Positions 27,335 to 35,456 of a DNA stretch of 64,000 nt are shown piece after piece; the first letter of the stretch is position 1; each line of letters starts with the position of its first letter. The stretch is from Phycisphaerales bacterium Planc_01. Its GTDB lineage: Bacteria > Planctomycetota > Phycisphaerae > Sedimentisphaerales > Anaerobacaceae. A model generated the notes under the pieces. That model had not been told where the DNA came from, searched no databases, and worked only from the letters and a program-made list of their open reading frames with translations. Location of the stretch: NCBI GenBank assembly GCA_001603075.1, contig LVBB01000022.1, positions 48,731-112,730 on the forward strand, read 5' to 3'. The position numbers and the translations under genes were made by a program.

Positions 27335-30262
27335 ATGAAAGCCAATGATGGCATGTCGAGAAGTGTGAAGGTAGCCGTGCTGCTGGGGTTGTGGATCGGT
27401 CCCACCGTCGGGAGCGGGAAGATCATCTACGTCGACGCGATGGCGCCTCGCACAGGCGTCGGTAACGGATCGACATGGACAGACGCGTACCTTTGTCTGC
27501 GCAATGCGTTGGAGAGCGCTGAGGCAGGAGACGAAATCCGCGTCGCCCAGGGCGTCTACAGACCGGATCGAAGGATGCTCTTCCCAAGAACCGGAAACAC
27601 AGCGAGAGACATCGAGGCCTCCGGCAACATCGACGACAGCTTTGTCCTGCCGGACGGAGTCACCGTCAAAGGGGGCTATGCGGGATATAGCCGAGCCAAT
27701 CCAGACGCGCGAGACGTGAAGGCCTATCCGAGCATCCTCAGCGGGGATCTCGCCGGCGACGACGGCGACCTGCCGAATCTGGAGTGGCAGACGCTGTATG
27801 GCTTCGTGATGGACCCGGTGCGGCGGACCAACTCCCGCACCGTCGTCACCGTCACCAGGGCATCGAGCCAGACCGTGCTGGACGGATTCACGATCACCGC
27901 AGGGCATTGCGAAGGAGGTGCAAGCACCCGCGTCAGGACCGTTCTGATCGCGTCGGTGCCGTCCCTTTCCGCCAACACCGGTGCGGCCGGCGCCTTCGTG
28001 GACGCGGGGAGCCCGAGCTTTGTCCGCTGTACCTTCTACCGCAACACGGTGCTGGCCTATGCCGGACGCAGCACGGGCGGCGCCGCGCTGGGCACCCAAC
28101 GCACCGACGCAACCTTCACCGAGTGCACGTTCGAACAGAACATCGCGTTCGGCCACGGCGGCAGCAGCTTCGGCGGCGCCGTCCTGAACTCCTACGGAGC
28201 CCCGCAATTCATCAACTGCACCTTCAAAGACAACGTGGCCGCCGGCTTCGACGGCGACTACGCCGGTGGAGCCGTCGCCAACTCTCGCAGCGATTGCGTG
28301 CTGACCGACTGCTCGTTCGTCGGCAACCGGGCCATGGATTCCCTGGGAGGCGCCGTCTACACCGTCAATACCAGCAAGCCAGCCATCCTCGACTGCACAT
28401 TCGAAGGCAATTGGGCCAACCAGGGAGGCGCCGTCTACGTGGCCGAACGATGCGATCCCAACATGATCGGCTGCACCTTCCTGGCCAACGAAGCGGCCAA
28501 CAACGGTCGAGGTGGTGCGGTTTTCATCGGGGATCAGTGCACCGGCAATCTCGTCGATTGCCGTTTCCTCGGGAATCTGGCCGGCCAGGGCGGCGCGATG
28601 GGCGTCCGAGGCTATCCGACGATTGTCAACGGCCTGTTCAGCGGCAACACGGCGGCAAGAGGAGCGGCAATCTATCTGGAGACGGGCACCTTCGTGGATG
28701 TAATCAACAGCACCTTCAGCGCCAACGCCGCCGGCGAAAACGGCGGCGCCCTCTACGGCCTGGTGGGCACGACACAGTTCTCCAACTGCATTCTCTGGGG
28801 CAACTGGCCCCAGGAGATTCACGCGCCCTCCGGTCTCGTCCAGATCCGTCACAGCAACGTCAAGGGGTCGGGCGGGACCGAGCAGGGCAACATCGATGAG
28901 AACCCGCGTTTCCAGGACCCGCTCGGGGCCGACGGGATCGCCGGCACGATCGACGACGATCTGCGTCTGTCGTTGGGCTCGCCCTGTCTGGATACGGGAG
29001 ACGACACCGCCCTTGTGGCGTTGGCGACCACCGATCTCGACGGGTTGGAGCGTGTGGTCGGCGACGGCGTCGACATGGGGGCGTACGAATTTCGCGGCCC
29101 CTTCCGCTACTACGTCGATGCGGCTGCCGGCGACGACGCCCACGGCGGGTGGGGCCCGCGCGAGGCGTTCGCCACCATTCAGAGGGGGATCCAGGCGGCT
29201 CGCGACGGGTATACCGTGGTGGTCATGCCGGGCGTCTACGCCGAGCAAATCAATTTCGCGGGCAAGGCGATCACCGTCTCGGGCGACTACGGTGGCGCGA
29301 TTCTCGAAGCGCCGGGCGGCTACGCCGTGTCGTTCTACACCGCCGAACGCAGCGCCAGCATCCTGAAGAACGTCGTCATTCGCAACAGCAACGTCGGCAT
29401 CTTCATCGCGGGCGCCAAGCCGACCATCCGCAACGTGACGGTCGCCGACAATCAATTCGGGATCGCCGCGTACGCCGGAGGCAATCCCGACATCAGCAAC
29501 TGCATCCTCTGGGACAACATCGACGGCGACCTCTTCGGATGCACCGCAACGTACAGTTGCGTGCAGCAGGGAGCGGAAGGCACAGGCAACATCCGCGAAG
29601 ATCCCCTGTTCGCCGATCCCGAGGCCGGCGACTATCATCTGCTCGCGGAGAAGGGACGCTTCGTGCCGGCCTATGGGCTGTGGTCTTTCGATGCCAAGAC
29701 AAGTCCGTGCGTCGATGCCGGCGATCCGTGGCTCTACCCCGGCGCCGAGCGGATGCCCAACGGCGGCCGGATCAACATGGGCGCCTTCGGGGGAACGCCG
29801 CAGGCCAGCATGAGCGAATGGCCTCTGGCGGGCGATCTGAACCGTGATGGGCGCGTCGATTTCGCGGACCTGGCCGTCGTCCTCGACCAGTGGCTGGACG
29901 AACTGCCGATAGCCAGCGGGGCGGCAATGGGATCGAATCCGCTTCAGCCGAATCCGCCCCGATGGGACATCGACGGCGAGCCGCGCGAAGTCTATGGCGG
30001 CGCCGGTGCGTTCGACTACTACGTCGAGATGAAGGCCGCAGAGGTGGTCTCACCGTACAGCCCCGTGGAGTACTTCTTCAATTGCCGGACCACCTCGGAG
30101 GCCGCTTCTTTGGGCTTTGACAGTGGCTGGCAGACATCGCGCAGCTACACGGTTCTGGTCGGACGCAGCAATCAGGGGCTTTCGTTCCGCGTGCGTGCGC
30201 GCGATCAGGCCGGCAATATGACCGAGTGGTCCGACTGGGTCATGGCGCTAATGGTAAGATAA
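27335..30262 (+). CDS. Secreted right-handed beta-helix protein with dockerin-like segment
   Basis: The ATG at 27335 is preceded by AAGGAG and opens a signal peptide (VKVAVLLGLWIGPTVGSG). The 975-residue protein starts with IYVDAMAPRTGVGNGSTW, typical of pectate-lyase-like beta-helix proteins. About 20 repeats of the type F.NCTF..N.A...GGA form parallel helix coils to about residue 590. A second helix block (YYVDAAAGDDAHGG.., then IRNVTVADN) follows. Near residue 830 DLNRDGRVDFADLA is a dockerin-type calcium loop, and the C-terminus is fibronectin-III-like (SFRVRARDQAGNMTEW). Binding or cleavage of a polysaccharide is plausible; no catalytic residues are claimed. Confidence 0.75.
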   Translation: MKANDGMSRSVKVAVLLGLWIGPTVGSGKIIYVDAMAPRTGVGNGSTWTDAYLCLRNALESAEAGDEIRVAQGVYRPDRRMLFPRTGNTARDIEASGNIDDSFVLPDGVTVKGGYAGYSRANPDARDVKAYPSILSGDLAGDDGDLPNLEWQTLYGFVMDPVRRTNSRTVVTVTRASSQTVLDGFTITAGHCEGGASTRVRTVLIASVPSLSANTGAAGAFVDAGSPSFVRCTFYRNTVLAYAGRSTGGAALGTQRTDATFTECTFEQNIAFGHGGSSFGGAVLNSYGAPQFINCTFKDNVAAGFDGDYAGGAVANSRSDCVLTDCSFVGNRAMDSLGGAVYTVNTSKPAILDCTFEGNWANQGGAVYVAERCDPNMIGCTFLANEAANNGRGGAVFIGDQCTGNLVDCRFLGNLAGQGGAMGVRGYPTIVNGLFSGNTAARGAAIYLETGTFVDVINSTFSANAAGENGGALYGLVGTTQFSNCILWGNWPQEIHAPSGLVQIRHSNVKGSGGTEQGNIDENPRFQDPLGADGIAGTIDDDLRLSLGSPCLDTGDDTALVALATTDLDGLERVVGDGVDMGAYEFRGPFRYYVDAAAGDDAHGGWGPREAFATIQRGIQAARDGYTVVVMPGVYAEQINFAGKAITVSGDYGGAILEAPGGYAVSFYTAERSASILKNVVIRNSNVGIFIAGAKPTIRNVTVADNQFGIAAYAGGNPDISNCILWDNIDGDLFGCTATYSCVQQGAEGTGNIREDPLFADPEAGDYHLLAEKGRFVPAYGLWSFDAKTSPCVDAGDPWLYPGAERMPNGGRINMGAFGGTPQASMSEWPLAGDLNRDGRVDFADLAVVLDQWLDELPIASGAAMGSNPLQPNPPRWDIDGEPREVYGGAGAFDYYVEMKAAEVVSPYSPVEYFFNCRTTSEAASLGFDSGWQTSRSYTVLVGRSNQGLSFRVRARDQAGNMTEWSDWVMALMVR

Positions 30263-30483
30263 TGCCGGGGAGGTCGTGTGAAAAAGCCGGCGTTCGGAGG
30301 CGGCGGGAGCGAACGCAACGGTATCGGCTGGGGGCGGAATTGCGGCTGTCCGACCGCAATTCCGCTCTTGCGTTTGTGCCCGACGACGCGTACGGGATTC
30401 TGTGGATTCGGTGTTGACCTGTATCCACGATCTCCATAGGATGGGATCGACGAAACGGGAATGGCTGAAGTGCGAGACCCGCG

Positions 30484-31413
30484 ATGCGTGCGACGTTGCG
30501 AGCTTGTTGCGATGGAGTACCCAGATGCGCATCGGGTCTGCGCCGAGGTGCCGAGCGAGGACTGACTCTGATCGAGCTGCTCGTCGTCGTGGGTATCGTT
30601 TCCATGCTCATGGCCCTTCTACTGCCGGCGTTGGGCAAGGCCCGCCGGCAGGCCCGGTCCATCGTCGGGATGCAGCGGCTTCGAGAGATCACGGCCTCCG
30701 TCAACGTCTTCGCGTCCGACAATGACGAACGATATCCGCCGTCGGTCGCAACCATCGGCATGGAAGACAGTTGGAACTGGCAGGCGCCGAACATGCTGAC
30801 CGGGTATCTCGAACGGGCACCCGGCGTCCGGCGTTCGGTCAGCGCCCACCTGCGATCCTACATCAACGACGCGGACGTGATGTTCTGTCCCAACGCCCCG
30901 CTGAAGTACCGGTATCTCCAGGAATCGTGGGACGCCGGCGACGACTGGGACCATCCCGAGACGCCTGCCGTACCCGACGCCCTTTTCGGCACCTACTGCC
31001 TTTACTGGAACTACGTAGGGTATCTCGGCCAGGACGGTAAACTGTTTCGAGGCCCCGGTGGTCCGGCGCGCGGGTATCGAGAAGGCACCGTAGTCGTCAG
31101 CGACTATCTCGGCTATGACCACTGGCGCAGTCCCCTGACGTATGGAAGCTGCGAACCGTTCACAGGGGCACAGGTCGTCGATGGAACGCCGATCTCATCG
31201 GCGTTCTGGTCGAAACCCGGCAATGGCACGGCGGAGGAACTGGCAGGCCTGGAGATCCGACTGTACGCCGGACACGTGGACGGGCGCGTCGAGTCCTACC
31301 GGCCCGCTGATACGCAGGCCATGTATGTGATCAAACAGCCCGAGACCAACGAGCCGTACGAGCCCGGCATGGGCCCCGGCGTCTTCTACATACCGCGCGT
31401 CGGACTGCGCTGA
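30484..31413 (+). CDS. Pseudopilin-like protein with type IV prepilin motif
   Basis: [19 protein letters not shown] at residues about 25-43 is a prepilin peptidase site and hydrophobic helix: Gly before Leu1 and Glu5 after it. The body (309 residues in total) has ALGKARRQARSIVGMQRLRE and VNVFASDNDERYPPS, the usual layout of planctomycete pseudopilin-like proteins, and ends with a conserved-looking YIPRVG. The ATG at 30484 gives a 25-residue basic leader, somewhat long, and has no clear ribosome site, so the start is uncertain. It follows the beta-helix gene by about 220 bases and is convergent with the nucleotide-sugar dehydrogenase. Confidence 0.72.
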   Translation: MRATLRACCDGVPRCASGLRRGAERGLTLIELLVVVGIVSMLMALLLPALGKARRQARSIVGMQRLREITASVNVFASDNDERYPPSVATIGMEDSWNWQAPNMLTGYLERAPGVRRSVSAHLRSYINDADVMFCPNAPLKYRYLQESWDAGDDWDHPETPAVPDALFGTYCLYWNYVGYLGQDGKLFRGPGGPARGYREGTVVVSDYLGYDHWRSPLTYGSCEPFTGAQVVDGTPISSAFWSKPGNGTAEELAGLEIRLYAGHVDGRVESYRPADTQAMYVIKQPETNEPYEPGMGPGVFYIPRVGLR

Positions 31414-31425
31414 GAAAGAGCCGGC

Positions 31426-32748
31426 TTATGCCTTGACGATCTTGCTGCGCCCGTTGCGAACCGATGCCGTGGCGTTGCGGGTGTCCACGACCAGCCGGGC
31501 ATGCTTGACGATCCAGGCGTAGTCGTAGTCACTGTGGTTGGTGGCGATCAGCACAGCGTCGTAGGCGGCAAGGGCCTTGGCAGTCAGCGGCTTGCTCTTC
31601 ATCTGAAGGTCGTACTCACGCTGCTTGTGCGTCTGCGGGATGTAGGGATCGTTGTAATCGACCCGGGCGCCCTTTTCCCTGAGCATTTCGATCAATTCCA
31701 GCGATGGCGATTCGCGTACGTCGTCGATGTCCGGCTTGTAGGCCAGGCCGAGCACCAGGACCCGCGAGCCCTTGAGGCTCTTTCGACGCTCGTTGAGCGC
31801 GTCGATGGTCCTCTGAACGACGTACTCGGGCATGCTCGTGTTGATCTCGCCGGCCAGTTCAATAAAGCGGGTCGGCATCGCGTACTGGCGCGCCTTCCAC
31901 GTCAGGTAAAACGGATCGATCGGGATGCAGTGGCCGCCCAGTCCGGGGCCCGGATAGAACGCACTGAACCCGAACGGCTTCGTGCCGGCGGCCCGGATCA
32001 CCTCCCAGACGTCGATGCCCATCCGATCGAAGAGCATCTTCAGTTCGTTGACCAGCGCGATGTTGATGCAGCGATAGGTGTTCTCGAGAATCTTGGCCGC
32101 CTCGGCCACTTCGCAGTTGTCCACGGGAACCAGCGTCTCGATCGCACAGCGGTACACCTCCAGCGCTCGGCGCAGGCTCTCCTTGCCGTAGCCGCCGATC
32201 ACCTTGGGGATCGTGGACGTCCGGAAGCTCTTGTTGCCCGGGTCCTCGCGCTCGGGCGAATAGGCCAGGAAGAAGTCCTTCTCGACCTTGAGTCCCGACT
32301 GTTCGAGGATCGGCAGCATGACCTCGCGGGTCGTGCCGGGATAGGTCGTGCTCTCCAGGACCACGAGCTGGCCCTTACGGAGGTATTTGGCGATTGTGTG
32401 ACAGGTGGTCTCGACGTATTGAAGATCCGGTTCGCGGTTCCTGGTCAGAGGCGTGGGCACACAGATCAGAATCGCGTCCGGTTTCGACAGTTGGCGCATG
32501 TCCTCGGTGGCCTGAAACTGGCCCGATCGGATCATCTCGGACATGGTGGCATGCGGGATGTGCTTTATCGGACTACGGCCCCGATTGATCGTCGCGACCG
32601 CCCTGGAATTGACATCGAAGCCCAGGACCTTCGCCCCGCCCTTGCAGAACTCGCGTGCCAGCGGCAGTCCGACGTAGCCCAAACCGACGATGCCCACATA
32701 GACGGACGCGCCGTCGCCCTTCGGATTTGCACTCTTGCGTTTTGCCAC
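31426..32748 (-). CDS. Nucleotide-sugar dehydrogenase, WbpA/UDP-GlcNAc-6-dehydrogenase type
   Basis: This NAD-dependent four-electron dehydrogenase oxidises the C6 of a UDP-hexose or UDP-HexNAc to a uronic acid. Visible features are VGIVGLGYVGLPLAREF (NAD site), CVPTPLTRNREPD, the STTYPGTTRE loop, a central ENTYRCINIALVNELKML helix, the catalytic cysteine in PGLGGHCIPIDPFYL, and GLAYKPDIDDVRESP. The set TRNREPD plus GGHCIPIDP points to the WbpA/WbpO group rather than UDP-glucose dehydrogenase, but specificity is inferred. GTG at 32748 follows GACGAGG; an ATG at 32781 is possible. It probably supplies a sugar acid for surface polysaccharide. Confidence 0.87.
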   Translation of the reverse strand: MAKRKSANPKGDGASVYVGIVGLGYVGLPLAREFCKGGAKVLGFDVNSRAVATINRGRSPIKHIPHATMSEMIRSGQFQATEDMRQLSKPDAILICVPTPLTRNREPDLQYVETTCHTIAKYLRKGQLVVLESTTYPGTTREVMLPILEQSGLKVEKDFFLAYSPEREDPGNKSFRTSTIPKVIGGYGKESLRRALEVYRCAIETLVPVDNCEVAEAAKILENTYRCINIALVNELKMLFDRMGIDVWEVIRAAGTKPFGFSAFYPGPGLGGHCIPIDPFYLTWKARQYAMPTRFIELAGEINTSMPEYVVQRTIDALNERRKSLKGSRVLVLGLAYKPDIDDVRESPSLELIEMLREKGARVDYNDPYIPQTHKQREYDLQMKSKPLTAKALAAYDAVLIATNHSDYDYAWIVKHARLVVDTRNATASVRNGRSKIVKA

Positions 32749-32924
32749 AACGACCTCGTCATCACAAAGACACGGTCTCATCGCCGGCGCCCGACGATCG
32801 GGCCCCTCCGGCGTACCCACATCCTATATCGGCACGCGTGACGTGCGAATTCGCATTTCCCTTACGCATGGCCCAAGAAAAATAGCTCTCGCCCGACGGG
32901 ATCTCTCCTCGGTGTCCCCACGTC

Positions 32925-33731
32925 TCATCTGCCCGTCCGCCGGTCCGCGTCAACGTTCAGCATCACGAGACTCTCGCCGGCCACCAGTCTTCGCGGGTTC
33001 TCCACACAGAGAATGTCGGCCTCGTCGCGGCCAACGTACCGGCGGAGCAACTGATACGCCTGGCTCATGCAGGGCGCCCGCCCGGCCGTGTCGTGGGCAT
33101 CCGTAGCAACTACCAGGGGAAGGGGCTCCTTGAGAAACGCCCAGGCCGCCTCCTGGCTTCGTCGGCCGAAGCCGCCGAGAAAGCTGCCGGCGGTAATCTG
33201 CAGGCACGGCCGATAGGAAACCCACCGACGGACGTACTGTGGGCGTTCGGCCAGGAACATGTGACGTTCCGGGTGCGTGATGACGCCGCAGAGCCCCCCC
33301 TCTCTCAGCCTTGCCAGCAGCATCTCCGGATCGATGAAGACCTCGTGCGGCAGTTCGAGCAGCAGATGCCGCCCCCCGTCGGCCACGGTGACGATCTCAT
33401 CGGATCGCACCAGGTCTTCGATCCGCTCGTCGATTCGAATGTCGGCCCCCGGCAGGATGTTCATGGACACCTGGGCCTCGGTCAGCAGTTCATTGAGCTG
33501 CGTCACCGCTTGTCGGATCGTCTTGGCATTGTAGCGTCCATCATAGCGTCCGAGTTGGTGCGGTGTGGCCACGACGGTGGCGATGCGGTCGGCTGCCAGG
33601 GCCCGGCATAGCGCCAGGGCCGCCGACACGTCGCGCGGACCGTCGTCCAGGCCGGGCAGGCAATGACAGTGCACGTCGGTGAAGGTCGCTCCTGGCGTGC
33701 ACTCGGCCGTGTTGGAATCCGACGACTTCAT
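32925..33731 (-). CDS. CpsB/CapC-type PHP-domain tyrosine phosphatase
   Basis: CpsB phosphatases remove phosphate from autophosphorylating tyrosine kinases that control capsule polymer length. The 268-residue protein has PHP metal-binding motifs in order: TDVHCHCLPGLDDGP, VVATPHQLGRYDG, LLLELPHEVF, ITHPERHMFL and VVATDAHD. ATG at 33731 overlaps the upstream protease stop (ATGA), so expression is coupled to an HtrA-like protease. The nucleotide-sugar dehydrogenase downstream on the same strand fits a polysaccharide role. No partner kinase gene is visible in the window. Confidence 0.85.
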   Translation of the reverse strand: MKSSDSNTAECTPGATFTDVHCHCLPGLDDGPRDVSAALALCRALAADRIATVVATPHQLGRYDGRYNAKTIRQAVTQLNELLTEAQVSMNILPGADIRIDERIEDLVRSDEIVTVADGGRHLLLELPHEVFIDPEMLLARLREGGLCGVITHPERHMFLAERPQYVRRWVSYRPCLQITAGSFLGGFGRRSQEAAWAFLKEPLPLVVATDAHDTAGRAPCMSQAYQLLRRYVGRDEADILCVENPRRLVAGESLVMLNVDADRRTGR

Positions 33732-34867
33732 AGCGATTGCAGCGTCACCTCGATATCGATCTTCCCTTCCGGACGCCACACGCTCAACACGATCCGGTCG
33801 CCGACCTCGCGCACGTCGAGAAGACGGTACAGATCGCGGCTGTTGCGCACCGGCTGGCCGTCCACGGCGACGATCAGATCGCCCGCGATTCGGCCGCGGG
33901 AGTCATACTGCGCCGATCGCAGACCCGCCTTCTCGGCAGCGCCGCCGGGCCTCACCTCCCGGATCAGCACGCCTTCCATACCAAGGCGCCGCACGATGTA
34001 GTCTTCGAAGAAGATCACGCCAAGACCGGCTCTGGGGGGACGGCCATAGCGGATGATCTGCGGCACGAGACGGTTGACCACATCGACCGGCACGGCGAAA
34101 CCGATCCCGGCGTACGCCCCGGAGGGACTGACGATCGCCGTGTTGATGCCGATCAGCCGCCCGGCGCTGTCCAGCAGCGGCCCGCCGGAGTTGCCCGGAT
34201 TGATGGCGGCGTCGGTCTGGATCACACCCTCGATGGGACGACCCGTCAGCGACTGGATCACGCGGCCCAGACCGCTGATCACGCCGGTGGTCAACGTCTG
34301 GTCGAATCCAAAGGGGTTGCCGATGGCGAACACCTTCTGTCCGACCTCGAGGTCGCCGGACGTGCCGACGGCGATGGCGGGCAGGGCGCGGCCCTGCGTA
34401 TCGATCTTCAGGACCGCCAGGTCCTTGTCGGGCTCGGCTCCGACGAGCCGGGCCGGCCACGTCGAATGGTCCGCCAGGGTGACGTCGGCCGCCTGGGCGT
34501 CCTTGATCACGTGGAAATTCGTCACGATGTACCCGTTTGCATCCCAGACGAAGCCCGACCCCGTCCCCTGCGGCACTTCGGTGGCATACAGACTGAACAG
34601 GTTTCGTCGAACGGCCTTGCTGGTGATGAACACCACCGATGGGGAAACTTGGCGAAACAGCTCAATGGTGCTCTTCTCATCCTCGGCCAGGTCGCCACGA
34701 GGCGTTATGGCGCGCGGAGCGGCATAGCGGTCGTGCACGCCGAACAGCCAGGGTCTGACCTGCCAGAAGAGCAGCACCACAAGCAGAGCCAGCAGCAGCA
34801 GGATCAAGCCCCGACTATGGTCCGGCCGTGTGGGAATGGGGTTCCGATCCACTTCGTTTCGTTCCAT
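33728..34867 (-). CDS. HtrA/DegP-like trypsin-fold serine protease with PDZ domain
   Basis: The 379-residue protein has a membrane anchor at about residues 20-37, so the protease faces the periplasm. The catalytic triad is His119 (TNFHV), Asp149 (DKDLAVL) and Ser227 (NPGNSGGPL). One PDZ domain occupies about 275-375 (LIREVRPGGAAEKAGL, GDLIVAVDGQPV). A single PDZ resembles DegS-type rather than DegP-type proteases, which act in envelope-stress signalling. The stop overlaps the CpsB-like phosphatase start. A well-formed promoter lies 80 bases upstream. Confidence 0.9.
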   Translation of the reverse strand: MERNEVDRNPIPTRPDHSRGLILLLLALLVVLLFWQVRPWLFGVHDRYAAPRAITPRGDLAEDEKSTIELFRQVSPSVVFITSKAVRRNLFSLYATEVPQGTGSGFVWDANGYIVTNFHVIKDAQAADVTLADHSTWPARLVGAEPDKDLAVLKIDTQGRALPAIAVGTSGDLEVGQKVFAIGNPFGFDQTLTTGVISGLGRVIQSLTGRPIEGVIQTDAAINPGNSGGPLLDSAGRLIGINTAIVSPSGAYAGIGFAVPVDVVNRLVPQIIRYGRPPRAGLGVIFFEDYIVRRLGMEGVLIREVRPGGAAEKAGLRSAQYDSRGRIAGDLIVAVDGQPVRNSRDLYRLLDVREVGDRIVLSVWRPEGKIDIEVTLQSL

Positions 34868-34945
34868 GACAGCCGTCTCCCGTCGAGTGCGTCTGATGTT
34901 CCGACAACCAGGTCGCCTTGCGCAACCGTTCGTATGTCGGCAGTC

Positions 34946-34974
34946 ATCATAGGCGGCGTGCAGACGACTGTCAA
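34946..34974 (-). promoter_or_regulatory. Promoter of the HtrA-CpsB operon
   Basis: On the minus strand TTGACA (34974-34969) and TATGAT (34951-34946) are 17 bases apart, predicting a start near 34939 and a leader of about 72 bases before the ATG at 34867. Confidence 0.6.
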
Positions 34975-35035
34975 AGCTCTATCACGCAACAGAACGGTCT
35001 ATGCCGTGCCGCAGATCGAGCAGACCGCCCGGGGC

Positions 35036-35188
35036 TCAGAGACGGCGGCCCGAGAGGCGTTGGCGAATCTCCACCTTGCTCTCCCACTTGTGGAAATCCA
35101 ACGCCGCCGTTCGGTCCCAGTTCAACTGCCAAAGGGCACGCCAGCCGTGCCACAGAGTGCCGAGAAATCGCAACAGTCCCATTGTCAT
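35036..35188 (-). CDS. Small Trp-rich basic protein, 50 residues
   Basis: The ATG at 35188 is preceded by AAGGAGGGGCG, one of the strongest ribosome binding sites in the window, which is the main reason to call this a gene. The product begins MTMGLLRFLGTLWHGWRALW, a possible amphipathic or membrane-interface helix, and continues with a charged tail ending RQRLSGRRL. No family is recognised. Longer upstream extension in the same frame has unlikely composition. It lies between the HtrA promoter and the subtilase gene, on the same strand as both. Confidence 0.5.
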   Translation of the reverse strand: MTMGLLRFLGTLWHGWRALWQLNWDRTAALDFHKWESKVEIRQRLSGRRL

Positions 35189-35456
35189 CGCCCCTCCTTG
35201 ACGGATCCCCACATCGTGGAATCCGTAGACGTGAACATCGGCGGCGGCATGCACCCCATCGGGAAGGCACTGCCCAGGCCAGTACAACCCCGTGGCTGTT
35301 CCGCCGGGTTGCTGCCCCGGGCAGTGCCCCGTCCATCCGTGGACATACCGATTGCCGCCACCCATCCTTGGTTCGTTGCATCGCTCCGAATCGCGATCCG
35401 GAGCGGTTAGATATCAAAGCCACGCCGCCCTGGGACTCCGTTCGCCTGCGTCCCAG

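Noticed and set aside
27113..29638. A long minus-strand frame opposite the beta-helix gene
   Set aside because: Its composition (Ala, Asp, Val, Gly-rich without motifs) mirrors the codon bias of the real gene, whose repeats and dockerin loop are unambiguous.
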